Below are positions 44,238 through 53,221 of a DNA stretch of 64,000 nt, piece after piece (position 1 is the first letter of the stretch; every line of letters begins with the position of its first letter). Made by a program: the position numbers and the translations under genes. Source of the DNA: Prevotella sp. UBA6447 (GTDB lineage: Bacteria > Bacteroidota > Bacteroidia > Bacteroidales > Bacteroidaceae); assembly GCA_002437115.1 (NCBI GenBank), contig DJOD01000013.1, positions 14,373 through 78,372 on the forward strand, in the 5' to 3' direction. A model generated the notes under the pieces. The model had not been told where the DNA came from and ran no database searches. It was given only the letters and a program-made list of their open reading frames with translations.

Positions 44238-46886
44238 TTATCTCCTCCTTGCTTTAGCGTTGTTATGTCGTTTGGCTGAGGTGGTTGACAGGCCGATGGC
44301 CTCACGCCAGGGCTTGAGCTGGTCGCGGTCATAGAAGAGCGGTCCGTCAATCTGGTGCACCACGACACCTGATGCCTGGTAAATTTGGCTGGTAGCCACC
44401 TTGTCGCGATTCTGCAGCCAGTACTCGCGACCGATGATGTTGTAGAGCCCATCGGCCTTGACAATATGACGCTTGTGGCCAAGCTGATCCTCGACGCTCA
44501 TCTGGTTGTCATCGGCGTTGACGGTGATTGAGAAATAGCGCTTGTTGGCTGGGTTGATTTTCGACGACTCGTAGCGCACGTCGTTTTGGGGCGTTCCTCC
44601 GATGAAGACGCTGTTGTCCTGGATGTGGTAGCGCAGGAAGTTGTTAATGATATTGCTCAGATTGGTCTTGGCTGCCTCGAAAGCTTTCTTGTCACCGCCG
44701 AAGTCATCAGCAGTCAGAGCATCCACGTCGTCCCACGTGGGCAGGTAGCCTTTGCTGATGAGCTCCTGCACGGTGGCGTTGGTGGGCACGTAGACCGTGT
44801 AGTTGTAGTTGTCGAACACGTTGATGTTACGCTCGCCTGTGGCAGCATCATACTGCCCGAGCAGACGGTTCGTGAGAAGCGACGAGCCTTGCAGGAGCTT
44901 AAAGAACGCCCCAAAATTGTCGTTCTCCTGCAGGATGCTGTAGGTGCTGCGCTGGCTGCTGAGTGGAAGGCCGTTCTCCACAACGTATGCCTTGCCGTTG
45001 CCTGCGCCGCTCTGGTCGTAAATTTGCTTCACCACGACGTTGGTACCCATTTCCTCCTGGAAGGCTCCGTTAACGGTCATCTGCCCGGCCTTGCCAGCAT
45101 GATGCACGACTATGGGCGTGCCACCCTTGCTCTTATAATAAGTGTGGCCATCCTCAACGTTGCCCACAATGATAAGACTGTTGAGGAGATCCTCCAAACG
45201 GTCTTTTACCTGGTCGGCACTGGTGACCGAGTCTTTGGATGCCTCGTCCACGACACCTGTCGAGAGATCATAGTCATAGCGGTTGGCCACGACGGTCTTA
45301 CGCTGGTTGTTATAGGTAAATCGGTATAGCTTGGTGCGGTTTGTTCCGTATGTGCAGGGATCCACATAGCAGAGCATGGCCTTGTTGGTGGGCAGGATAA
45401 AGCTGTAGTAGGAATCCATGGAGTTGAGGTAAGGCTCGAAGTTGAGGTTGCTGATACCCCAATAGATGACGCTCATGATGCCGTTGGCACCATCTGAGTT
45501 GATCAGGGCCGGGAAACTCACCGAGCGGTAGTCGGCTGGTGTATACACCTTATTTAGCAAGTACACAACGCCATTGCATCCCATGAAACAGCTGTCCACG
45601 TCGGCGGAGGTAATACCAAGGCTCACCTTGGTGGTGTTGTCGACGATATTCTTAAACTTTGAGGGGACGGTCTCCGAGAAGGTATTGATCATGTTGATGT
45701 TCATGAGCTTCACGAGCACATTCATGGGCACGTTGTCCCATGAGCCATACATGTCCTGGAGCACCTTGCCGTCAGCGTTCCACCACTTGTCCAAGGCCTG
45801 GTTGGATGGCACGAGCATAGCACCGGCATCGTAGTGGAGGTCATAGCCTGACGTGTTGCTATAGATGTAGTGGTTCCACGTGGGGTCGTAGAGCAGTTTG
45901 GCGTCCACGGCCTGCCCGCTGGGGTCTGTCGAGAGCTCGCCCGTCTGCGGCGCGCCATAGCCACCAGTGTTGGCTGTCGTGGCGAAATGGCGCAACACAA
46001 ACACGGAGTCGGTGTTGTTATACAGTCGGTTGTATTCCTTCGTGGCGGCATCATCGTAGTAGGGAGCCGAGAAGCGATCGAGCAGACTGTTGAAGAGACT
46101 CATGTTAGCGTGTGAACGGATGATACCCGCCATGTTGTCGGCAGATGTCATCACGCCGTCCACCTTATGTATATATCCGTTTTTGCAAGTGATGTCGCGC
46201 TCAATAATCTTCTTTCCGTTGACCCACGCGTCGCTGACCGAGTTCGACTCGCCGTTGGTGAGGGTGGCGAGGTCGCCATCGGTGATCTTGTTAAGCTGCA
46301 TGTAGGCGGGCAGGAAGTGGATCATGGGCTTGGTTGTGTTGTCGCGCAACAGTACGATGCCGTTCTTGTGGTCCTTGTATTTCTTCCAGTAGCTGGTGTT
46401 GGGCATGTCCTTGGGATAGACGCGAGTCACTGAGTCGAAGACCGAGACGGCCGTCTCGCGCCGCATGCACATGCCCTCCTCGGGTGGGTTGCCACTGACG
46501 TTACTCAGCAACTCGATGAGGTAAGCGTTATTGACCATCGATGAGTTGAAGATGAGCTTCTTCTGAGCCTGGGTAAGGTCCTCATACTTCTTCACTCCCC
46601 AGCTGTTGGTTTGGAACCATTTGTTGAAGGCATCGTCGTCGGCAGCAAAGAGTGTCTTGCTACCGGTCTGGCTGAGCACGGCGGTCTGCCCAAGGTCATC
46701 GATGAGGCGCAACGTGTACGAGTAGTTGCCCTCTTCCTTGAGCTGGTCGTAGATGGAGTTGCCCAACCACGACGGTTGCCCGGTGAGGATATCCTTCTCG
46801 CACGACTGCAACATCGGGGCTCCGGTCGCCAACAGGAGGGCTGCGGCTGCCGTCAGTGCCTTGCGCGTGGATTTCAGATGTTTCAT
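44238..46886 (-). CDS. Large multi-fasciclin-domain lipoprotein A
   Basis: 882 aa, lipobox TGAPMLQSCEKDIL. It appears to contain about four FAS1 units. The first is clear (YSYTLRLIDDLGQTAVL, KTLFAADDDAFNKWFQ, ~45-170). Further units begin near IIRSHANMSLFNSLLD, LNFEPYLNSMDSYYSFILPT and NFGAFFKLLQGSSLLT, the last with YTVYVPTNATVQELISKG and IINNFLRYHIQDNSVF. It is the first gene of the operon, unusual since SusC normally leads, and is much longer than lipoproteins B and C. Confidence 0.85.
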   Translation of the reverse strand: MKHLKSTRKALTAAAALLLATGAPMLQSCEKDILTGQPSWLGNSIYDQLKEEGNYSYTLRLIDDLGQTAVLSQTGSKTLFAADDDAFNKWFQTNSWGVKKYEDLTQAQKKLIFNSSMVNNAYLIELLSNVSGNPPEEGMCMRRETAVSVFDSVTRVYPKDMPNTSYWKKYKDHKNGIVLLRDNTTKPMIHFLPAYMQLNKITDGDLATLTNGESNSVSDAWVNGKKIIERDITCKNGYIHKVDGVMTSADNMAGIIRSHANMSLFNSLLDRFSAPYYDDAATKEYNRLYNNTDSVFVLRHFATTANTGGYGAPQTGELSTDPSGQAVDAKLLYDPTWNHYIYSNTSGYDLHYDAGAMLVPSNQALDKWWNADGKVLQDMYGSWDNVPMNVLVKLMNINMINTFSETVPSKFKNIVDNTTKVSLGITSADVDSCFMGCNGVVYLLNKVYTPADYRSVSFPALINSDGANGIMSVIYWGISNLNFEPYLNSMDSYYSFILPTNKAMLCYVDPCTYGTNRTKLYRFTYNNQRKTVVANRYDYDLSTGVVDEASKDSVTSADQVKDRLEDLLNSLIIVGNVEDGHTYYKSKGGTPIVVHHAGKAGQMTVNGAFQEEMGTNVVVKQIYDQSGAGNGKAYVVENGLPLSSQRSTYSILQENDNFGAFFKLLQGSSLLTNRLLGQYDAATGERNINVFDNYNYTVYVPTNATVQELISKGYLPTWDDVDALTADDFGGDKKAFEAAKTNLSNIINNFLRYHIQDNSVFIGGTPQNDVRYESSKINPANKRYFSITVNADDNQMSVEDQLGHKRHIVKADGLYNIIGREYWLQNRDKVATSQIYQASGVVVHQIDGPLFYDRDQLKPWREAIGLSTTSAKRHNNAKARRR

Positions 46887-46973
46887 TTGCAGATTATGTT
46901 AGGTTTATGATTTTTAGTTATAAAAGCGGTCTGCCTCTTCACAGACTTGATAGGTGGATTAAACTTGCAATCG

Positions 46974-47004
46974 CAAAGATATATTAAAAAAAACAAAACT
47001 ACAA
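46974..47004 (-). promoter_or_regulatory. Promoter for the fasciclin/SusC/SusD operon
   Basis: TTG (47002-47004), 20-nt spacer, TATCTTTG (46974-46981), in a very AT-rich tract ~88 nt before the start of fasciclin lipoprotein A. It diverges from the promoter at 47123-47154. The 378-nt region 46887-47264 between the two genes holds both promoters and no coding sequence. Confidence 0.6.
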
Positions 47005-47122
47005 GTTAATTTATAAAAAAATGGAGATTTAACACTTAATTTTTTAAAACGGCTGTAGAGAATGAAAAAACCGTCCAATGGATGAAAAAATCATCCGTTT
47101 GCACCATTTTTGCAAAATTTTA

Positions 47123-47154
47123 TTTGCCGTCAGCTGCATTTTTGCCTATATTTG
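47123..47154 (+). promoter_or_regulatory. Promoter for the DUF4859-repeat gene
   Basis: TTTG (47123-47126), 20-nt spacer, TATATTTG (47147-47154). The leader of about 100 nt before the ATG at 47265 ends in an A/T-rich run. Confidence 0.75.
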
Positions 47155-47264
47155 CGGTGTCGTTGAACATGGAGTGGCTCCAGGCAAATCGTCACGACGC
47201 TGATGGCACATGAAGAATGAAACGACAAAATATCCAAAATCAAACCTTTTAATAATCATCACTT

Positions 47265-49691
47265 ATGAAAAAGTCTACAACCATGAGGCAGGTTCTGTTT
47301 GCCCTGATGTGTCTCTTCGGCCTCACAGCCAGCGCACAGTTCTCGGCCACGCTGAACCAAGGCCCCACAAGCGACTACTCGAACGTCGGCCACCAGTTCA
47401 AGCTGACTGAAGTGGCCGAGGCTCTCGGCACCGACACCGCCACACTCGCGGCCCAACTGTCCGACGTGAAGAACACCAAGGTGTTCGCCGTCATCGATTC
47501 CACTGGCACCGTAGACACCTACACGGGTAATCCTGGTGAGTTCTGGCTTACCCTGACCGGACAAGTGCACGAATTCTCAGGAGCCACCTGGTTCGTCGGC
47601 GAAAACTACGATGTGGAAAACGATGTCTTCAATGTCTACGTGGGTCAGATGCCCAATTACTTCACCGCGTCCGACACGCTCCACGTGAAGGCTGCCCTGG
47701 TCTACGGCGGCAAGACAGTGACCTTCGACATGACCTACCAGGTCTACGTGCCAAAGGCTCCGGAGGCTGAGCTGGCCATCTCCAAGCTCAACATTGTGGG
47801 CGAGGCCTCAACGAGCATCGAGCAGTATCCCCGCTCGGCCTACGACATGGACAAGGTGTACGTCAAGGTCAGCGACCTGGCTGAGAAACTGGGAGCGGAC
47901 AAGGATGACCTGTCCTACATGATCTCCAAGATTGCCTACCTGCCACGCGTCGACGCCACCTATGGCATAATGTCCGACTCGCTCACCATCGCCAGCACCA
48001 ACGACGGATGGATGAAGCGCACCATCGACAGCAAGGGCGACAGCACCTGGAACTGCGGCAACAGCGCCTACAACAACTCTGACGTGCTCTATGTCAACAG
48101 CTTCAGCTACAACACGGCCAACGACACCCTCACATGCCAAATCGGCCAGTATCCCGGCGCCAACAAGGTGGGCGACAAGCCCAACTTCGACGTTTATCTC
48201 GTCTATGGCAGCAAGGCCTACAAGGTCAACTACACCGTCAACATCATCGAGGCCCCCTACCAGGGCCTGGAGGACATGACGCAGGTGGGCGACACCACCA
48301 TCACCGTCAACCAACAGCACACCAACGACTACTCATACACCAGCATCAACCCTGACACGGCAGCCATCGCAGCCGCTCTCGGCACCACCGCCAGCAACAT
48401 GCAGATGCAGGCGCTCAACTCCAGCGGAAGCCTCTCGTCTGAATACACAGCCAACAACGGCGGTTACTGGCTCACACAGGCCGGCGTCATCTGCAACTGG
48501 GGCACTGGAGCCTTCCTCTTTGTGGAACCCGCGGCCACCAACAACTTCTCCGACATCCACGTGGGTCAGTATCCCGACGCAGCACAGCCCCTCGACACCG
48601 CACGCGCCACACTCTACTTCACCAGCTACGGCAAGTACTACAGCGTCAACGTCGTCTTGGCCATCGAGAAGGGCAGCACGCCCGAGCAAGACCAGTTTGT
48701 GAGCGTCGCCAAGCGCACCGTCAACATCCAGGGCCTGCCCGCCGATTACGGCTGGAGCACCACCGACAGCAGCATCCCCGTGTCTGACATCGAGGCAGCC
48801 ATCGGCACCTCTTCGCCCGTGCTCTACGCCTACATCTCCGACAGCCTCCGCAAGAATAGCCCCGACACCTACCCGGAGACCATGCTCTACACCAAGAACT
48901 ACAACATGAACCCGACTCCGGGCTTCTGGCTCGACAAGGACGGCAAGTCTATCGGTTGGACCTCTGACGCTCTGTCTCCTTGGGGCATCTGCACCAGCCT
49001 CGCCGACGGCAAGTACACCTTCAAGGCCATGCAGTATGCCGCCGACCAGCCCGGCACCGCTTACTCTGGACAGTTCTTCCTTGTCAACGAGGAGACCGGC
49101 AAGATGATGACCGTGGTGGTCAACTACCAGGTGGTGTCGGTCATCCAGACCATCACCGAGGTGGGCTCCACCAGCATCACACTGCCCATCAGCGACGAGG
49201 GCTTGGACGAGGAGGTCAGCATCGACCTCGCTCCCGTGGCTGAGGCACTCGGCACCGATGTCAGCACTCTCCTCTCTGGCTACACGCTCGTGGGTCGCGA
49301 CGCAAATGGCGCCTACACCGAAGGTGTGGATCCCGTGCAGACAGGCCTGATGTTTGCCACCGACGGATCATGTGGCGGCGACAACATCGGCATCAACTTC
49401 TCTGAAGACGGCACCAAGATACTGACCTACGCCAACAACGCCGACGAGGTGGGCGCTGGCTACAAGGCAGAAGGCACCATCGGCTTCATGCTGAATGGTG
49501 AAGACAACGAGACAAAGATTTACGTCATCTACGTCACCTTCATGAACGCCGGCGACTATGCCACTGGCATCGACGGCATCCAGCAGAACGCCAAGAAGGA
49601 CGGCAAGATCTACGACCTCAGCGGCCGTCAGGTCAGCAAGCCCACCCACGGCCTCTATATCCAGAACGGCAAGAAGTTTGTGGTGAAGTAA
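47265..49691 (+). CDS. Secreted protein of five DUF4859-like repeats with T9SS-like C-terminal tail
   Basis: 808 aa: a signal peptide (MRQVLFALMCLFGLTASAQ), then about five tandem units of ~130-155 residues. Each unit shows a VAEALGTD-type helix, a GxWL or GFWL strand, a W-rich loop (WGTGAFLF, WNCGNSAYN) and an (I/V)GQYP turn (VGQMPNYF, IGQYPGAN, VGQYPDAA), as in DUF4859. It ends GKIYDLSGRQVSK...HGLYIQNGKKFVVK, a sorting-like tail shared with the protein at 29547-29960. DUF4859 modules occur with glycan- or glycoprotein-active proteins; binding is likely, catalysis not visible. It is divergent from the fasciclin operon and ends in a strong terminator. Confidence 0.75.
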   Translation: MKKSTTMRQVLFALMCLFGLTASAQFSATLNQGPTSDYSNVGHQFKLTEVAEALGTDTATLAAQLSDVKNTKVFAVIDSTGTVDTYTGNPGEFWLTLTGQVHEFSGATWFVGENYDVENDVFNVYVGQMPNYFTASDTLHVKAALVYGGKTVTFDMTYQVYVPKAPEAELAISKLNIVGEASTSIEQYPRSAYDMDKVYVKVSDLAEKLGADKDDLSYMISKIAYLPRVDATYGIMSDSLTIASTNDGWMKRTIDSKGDSTWNCGNSAYNNSDVLYVNSFSYNTANDTLTCQIGQYPGANKVGDKPNFDVYLVYGSKAYKVNYTVNIIEAPYQGLEDMTQVGDTTITVNQQHTNDYSYTSINPDTAAIAAALGTTASNMQMQALNSSGSLSSEYTANNGGYWLTQAGVICNWGTGAFLFVEPAATNNFSDIHVGQYPDAAQPLDTARATLYFTSYGKYYSVNVVLAIEKGSTPEQDQFVSVAKRTVNIQGLPADYGWSTTDSSIPVSDIEAAIGTSSPVLYAYISDSLRKNSPDTYPETMLYTKNYNMNPTPGFWLDKDGKSIGWTSDALSPWGICTSLADGKYTFKAMQYAADQPGTAYSGQFFLVNEETGKMMTVVVNYQVVSVIQTITEVGSTSITLPISDEGLDEEVSIDLAPVAEALGTDVSTLLSGYTLVGRDANGAYTEGVDPVQTGLMFATDGSCGGDNIGINFSEDGTKILTYANNADEVGAGYKAEGTIGFMLNGEDNETKIYVIYVTFMNAGDYATGIDGIQQNAKKDGKIYDLSGRQVSKPTHGLYIQNGKKFVVK

Positions 49692-49720
49692 CCCATACAA
49701 CGACAACCCATCAAAAAAAA

Positions 49721-49757
49721 GCTCCCGCAGGTTTGTGACCTGCGGGAGCTTTTTTTG
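49721..49757 (+). terminator. Strong bidirectional rho-independent terminator
   Basis: GCTCCCGCAGGT and ACCTGCGGGAGC form a perfect 12-bp stem with a 5-nt loop, flanked by A8 before and T7 after. It ends the DUF4859 gene on the plus strand and could also stop leftward transcripts. Confidence 0.93.
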
Positions 49758-50263
49758 ATAAATCTGTCAAATCAATTTCAATTTTCACGCCACTGCGCGC
49801 ATGACCTTCTGGAAATCAAATCGGGTATCACACAGGCCACATTACGCCACAAATAACCCAAGAATGGCGGAGTTGAGTGCACTTTTACGCCAAAAGAAGC
49901 AACAATAAGACTCACATCTGGCAAAGGCTAAGCCTCTTTCGAGCCATGATTGGGTCTTTATTGTGCCTCCTTTCGATAGCTTTCTCCAGCAGAAATTCCC
50001 GCTTGAGGTCAACAAAAAACGAAATTCTTTTGCAACTACTTAGTTTTCAACTATTTGCAAAAGCCCTCACAAACACCCGTTTTTTGGAGAATTTGCAACG
50101 AGCGCAAAAGAAATTTCGAATGACGAAAGCATTCTTCAAAAAAATTACGCTAAAATCTGCTGAATAGCTTAAAATGAGCTATTTATGAGTCTTTCACCTC
50201 AATAGAGGTAATGATTTGGCAACGGTTCTAATTTCTGCAAAACGAATGTCCGCAAGTTGCCAA
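49758..50263. other. AT-rich non-coding flank of the decayed island
   Basis: About 500 nt with lower GC than the preceding gene. A 291-nt open frame (49877-50167, plus) has low-complexity content and no family features, so I do not call it. A hairpin AATAGCT/AGCTATT lies near 50163-50184. Confidence 0.45.
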
Positions 50264-50484
50264 TTAGTAGATTCTATGTTTGAAGTCCGCCCTATAGGTG
50301 CACGCACAAAGTTCAAGCCTGTCAAAGAGCCTGAAACCGAAATACCTTCGGTTGAACTTATAACAGAACTCGTTGAGGTACAGCTGGAGGAATTCCGCTT
50401 TTATGTCATGGTAAGTGTCCAGCATGCTCCTTTTAGCATTGCTGATGGCAATATGCACCCACGGCAAGACCTTGCCCACTTTTT
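50264..50484 (-). pseudogene. C-terminal remnant of an IS1595/ISXO2-like transposase
   Basis: The last ~70 residues read KVLPWVHIAISNAKRSMLDT, then FLQLYLNEFCYKFNRRYFGF and RLFDRLELCACTYRADFK. That is the conserved C-terminal end of ISXO2-like (IS1595-family) transposases: WVHTAISNAKR, LDEFCYKFNRRYF, LFDRL. Everything upstream, including the DDE-like catalytic core and zinc ribbon, is missing. The fragment abuts the unrelated plus-strand remnant at ~50485, so the rest was lost by deletion or recombination. Confidence 0.7.
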
Positions 50485-50968
50485 TCTTGGTTGATGCTGT
50501 TAAGCAGATGAGACAAGAGCATGATGTCACCTCGAAGGCATTGCAAGACAAACTTGAAGTGATGAACAATTCACCCCAGAAGAAACTTGTAACCCACCGC
50601 TTTGACCAACTTCAAAATATGTTCTTCTTTTCATTGGTGGATTAGCACTGTCCCTTGTCTTCTCCATTTGGGGCAATCTCACCCAATGGAGAGAGCACCA
50701 AGATTGGGAGGAGGCAGACTTGAAGTATAGAGCTTTGAAGATGGTTCTTCCAGCCGATGACCCGAGCATACGCTACATAGAAAAGCATTTCTCTGTTTGC
50801 CGAAATGAGAAAACTATTGATGATGTAAGGATTTGTGTTGCTGCTTACGAGGATTCAGTTCGCCATCACTATGAAATGGTCGAAATGGCAGCATATAAGG
50901 ATAGTATCGCCAACCAACTCATGAAAGAGTCCAATGGTATAAGACGCATGTTGGAAAGTAGAAAATAA
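50485..50968 (+). pseudogene. Frameshifted membrane protein remnant resembling a mobilisation accessory protein
   Basis: The 5' part (EHDVTSKALQDKLEVMNNSP, KKLVTHRFDQLQN) shifts by one base at the T-rich run near 50621-50631. It then continues in another frame as VLLFIGGLALSLVFSIWGNL, a membrane segment, followed by QDWEEADLKYRALKMVLPAD and a helical tail ending at 50968. Joined, these give a coherent ~155-residue product, so this is one gene broken by a 1-nt indel. The layout (short N-terminal helix, TM, 'DLKYRxxKM', coiled coil) recalls small proteins found next to relaxases in Bacteroides mobilisable elements; this resemblance is from memory and not firm. No relaxase is present. Confidence 0.5.
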
Positions 50969-51045
50969 TGCTGACAATACTCTCCTCTAAACGAAAATGC
51001 AGGTAGCCATTCCTATTTAATAAGAATGAACTACCTGCATTTTAT

Positions 51046-51894
51046 CTATATTCTTTTGAAGAACCCTTCGTAATCATCATCTAAGATTTTCCAAGAACCA
51101 TTTTTGCGTCCGCCTTCTCTAACTATCAAATTTAGCTCTGATAGCTGCTTAAGGTATCGTTGTACTTGTCGCAAGGAAATTCCCATGTTCTTAGACATTT
51201 GAGTGGCATTTATCTGAGGTGTTTGCGAAATCAACTTATAGATTTGTCGTTGAGCCTTCACAAATTCTTTTGTGACATTTTCTTTTGCTTTTACGACATC
51301 ATTAGTCTCTTTTATGACATCTTTTACGACATCTCCAGTCTCTTTTATGACATGCTGGCTCTCTTTTATGACATCTGTGCCATAATTAAGATTCCACAAA
51401 GTGGCATGAAATTCTGATGCGTTGGAATAGAACTCTGGAGCATGATAATTTTCTAAGTCCTCATAACGTTTATACTCGCCAATTATCTTCTTCATGCCAC
51501 TACCTCTACGTTCCATCAGCTTTAAGCGATGGAAAAAGTCAGCAAGCAAAGGGTTGCGGCGCTTTGATGGTACTGTCATTGGATTTAGCTGTTGTATTAA
51601 CCGTCCATCAAACATACCACCTGGGGAATACACCTCTATGCGGTCATCATACATATCAATGTGTATTTCGCTGCCAAGTTCCATGTAGTCTCTGTGAATG
51701 ATGGCATTGCATATAACCTCAGTTACCGCACGCTCAGGATAATCTGGCAGTTCTTCTCTTTATTCTACTTCTTTCCACCATCTTCTATGCGAGTTGTTTC
51801 TTACAAAAGCGACAGCATCCTGTAGTTGTCCGATAACACTACCTTCAAGTTCCGCAAGCTTGGAGCAACAGGAAATAGTTGACAAGGTTATCAC
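51046..51894 (-). pseudogene. Decayed AlbA_2/Schlafen-type ATP-binding transcriptional-regulator-like gene
   Basis: An intact 212-residue frame (51046-51684) holds GSEIHIDMYDDRIEVYSPGG and RRNPLLADFFHRLKLMERRG (GHKL ATPase-like C-terminal), then a winged-helix segment NATQMSKNMGISLRQVQRYL. The same frame upstream continues as ELPDYPERAVTEVICNAIIH. It is cut by an in-frame TAA at 51760-51762, beyond which LAELEGSVIGQLQDAVAFVR still matches the family. The N-terminal AlbA_2 domain is not visible. Full-length relatives have about 450-550 residues. The ATG at 51684 could still drive a truncated product. Confidence 0.7.
51268..51376 (-). repeat. Degenerate tandem repeats inside the decayed regulator gene
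   Basis: About six spaced copies of TTTTAYGACATC (plus-strand reading) encode a DVIKE/DVVK-rich linker between the ATPase-like and winged-helix parts. Spacing is irregular (12-27 nt). Confidence 0.65.
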
Positions 51895-52144
51895 TTGGTA
51901 AAGTGCCAATATTAGGTTTATAGGAATAGGAGCAGAAAGAGATGCTTGCCTCTTTCTGCTCTATCCATGTAACGGACTTCTCGGTATCTGGCCGTCGTAG
52001 TGAGCTGTCGTTACGGTATGCTTCAACGGTATGGAATAAATTCAAATGGAAGATTGTGCAAGTCCGACAACATTCTTCAAGTACAGGCAATAGCCACGGA
52101 TGAACTCCTCGGTAAGCTCATTCATGGACGACACGTTGCGCCAC
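51895..52144. other. End of the decayed island before fmt
   Basis: A minus-strand frame (51845-52090) includes HTVEAYRNDSSLRRPDTEKS, TWIEQKEASISFCSYSYKPN and IGTLPSDNLVNYF. It looks protein-like and may be a broken piece of the neighbouring element, but I recognise no family. No promoter or RNA gene seen. Confidence 0.3.
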
Positions 52145-53110
52145 TCAGTGGCAGGCAGCGCCGTCGATGTCGCGGTTGCCGTTGAGGAAAGCGGTGGCAG
52201 GCATACGTTTCTTGCCGGCCAACTGCACCTCGCGGAGCTCAAGCCACTCGTCGGCACAGGCCACCAGGAGCCTCTGGCCGCTGACACTCACGGTGCCCGG
52301 CTGGTCGGTAGTGGCACGATGGGTCTTGGCCGCCGCGTAGACCTTGAGCACCGCGTCCTTGGGCGACAGCGTGGTCCACGCGCCTGGATAGGGCGAGAGG
52401 CCTCGGATAAAGTCGTAGACGCGCTTGGCGGGCTGGTTCCAAGCGATGTGGCAGGTATCCTTGAATATCTTGGGCGCGCCGTGGAGCACGGTTCCAGCGG
52501 CCAGCGGAGCCTGCTCCACGGAGGACACCTGGCCATCGCCACGAAGGATGGCATCGACCGTCTCGATGGCCGCGTCGGCACCGAGGCGCATCAATCCGTC
52601 GTAGACATACTCCACGTTGGCATCGTCGGGGATGACAAAGGGCTTGCTGAGGATGATGCGACCCGTGTCGATGTCATGGTCGAGGAAGAACGTGGTGACG
52701 CCCGTCTCGCGCTCGCCGTTGATGACAGCCCAGTTGATGGGAGCCGCACCGCGATACTGTGGCAGCAGGGCGGCGTGCACGTTGAACGTGCCAAAACGAG
52801 GCATCGCCCACACCACCTCGGGCAGCATACGAAAGGCCACCACCACCTGCAGGTCGGCATGGTAACCACGCAGCTCGTCCACGAAGGCCGGGTCTTTCAT
52901 CTTGACCGGCTGCAGCACAGGCAGACCATGGGCTTCGGCGTAGCGTTTCACCTCGCTGGGCTGCAAGCGGTCCTGGTGCCGGCCGACGGGCTTGTCGGGC
53001 TGTGTCACCACGGCCACCACGGTATAGCCGCCCTCGACGAGCCGGCTGAGCGTACCCACCGCAAACTCGGGTGTCCCCATGAATATGATTCTCAAGTCTT
53101 TCTTGTCCAT
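52145..53110 (-). CDS. fmt: Methionyl-tRNA formyltransferase
   Basis: Formylates initiator Met-tRNA with 10-formyl-THF. Motifs: RIIFMGTPEFAVGTLSRLVE at the N-terminus, FNVHAALLPQYRGAAPINWA (formyl-transfer Asn/His and the SLLPxYRGAAPI-like loop) and GVTTFFLDHDIDTGRII with the catalytic Asp. The 321-aa length is standard, with the C-terminal OB-like domain present (ALKVYAAAKTHR-type strand, CADEWLELREVQL). The gene borders the decayed island; its own sequence is intact. Confidence 0.97.
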   Translation of the reverse strand: MDKKDLRIIFMGTPEFAVGTLSRLVEGGYTVVAVVTQPDKPVGRHQDRLQPSEVKRYAEAHGLPVLQPVKMKDPAFVDELRGYHADLQVVVAFRMLPEVVWAMPRFGTFNVHAALLPQYRGAAPINWAVINGERETGVTTFFLDHDIDTGRIILSKPFVIPDDANVEYVYDGLMRLGADAAIETVDAILRGDGQVSSVEQAPLAAGTVLHGAPKIFKDTCHIAWNQPAKRVYDFIRGLSPYPGAWTTLSPKDAVLKVYAAAKTHRATTDQPGTVSVSGQRLLVACADEWLELREVQLAGKKRMPATAFLNGNRDIDGAACH

Positions 53111-53221
53111 TGTCTTATGTTATATCGTTTGTTCTGTTAGCAAGTGCAAATATCGCTTATTTTTCGCATTAACCCAAATTTTGTCGCCATTAACTGCCGC
53201 ACGGAGTCGGCTAACGACCAT

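Noticed and set aside
49877..50167. 96-codon plus-strand frame in the AT-rich island
   Set aside because: Lys/Leu/Ser-rich with no family resemblance and no promoter. More likely chance in AT-rich DNA.
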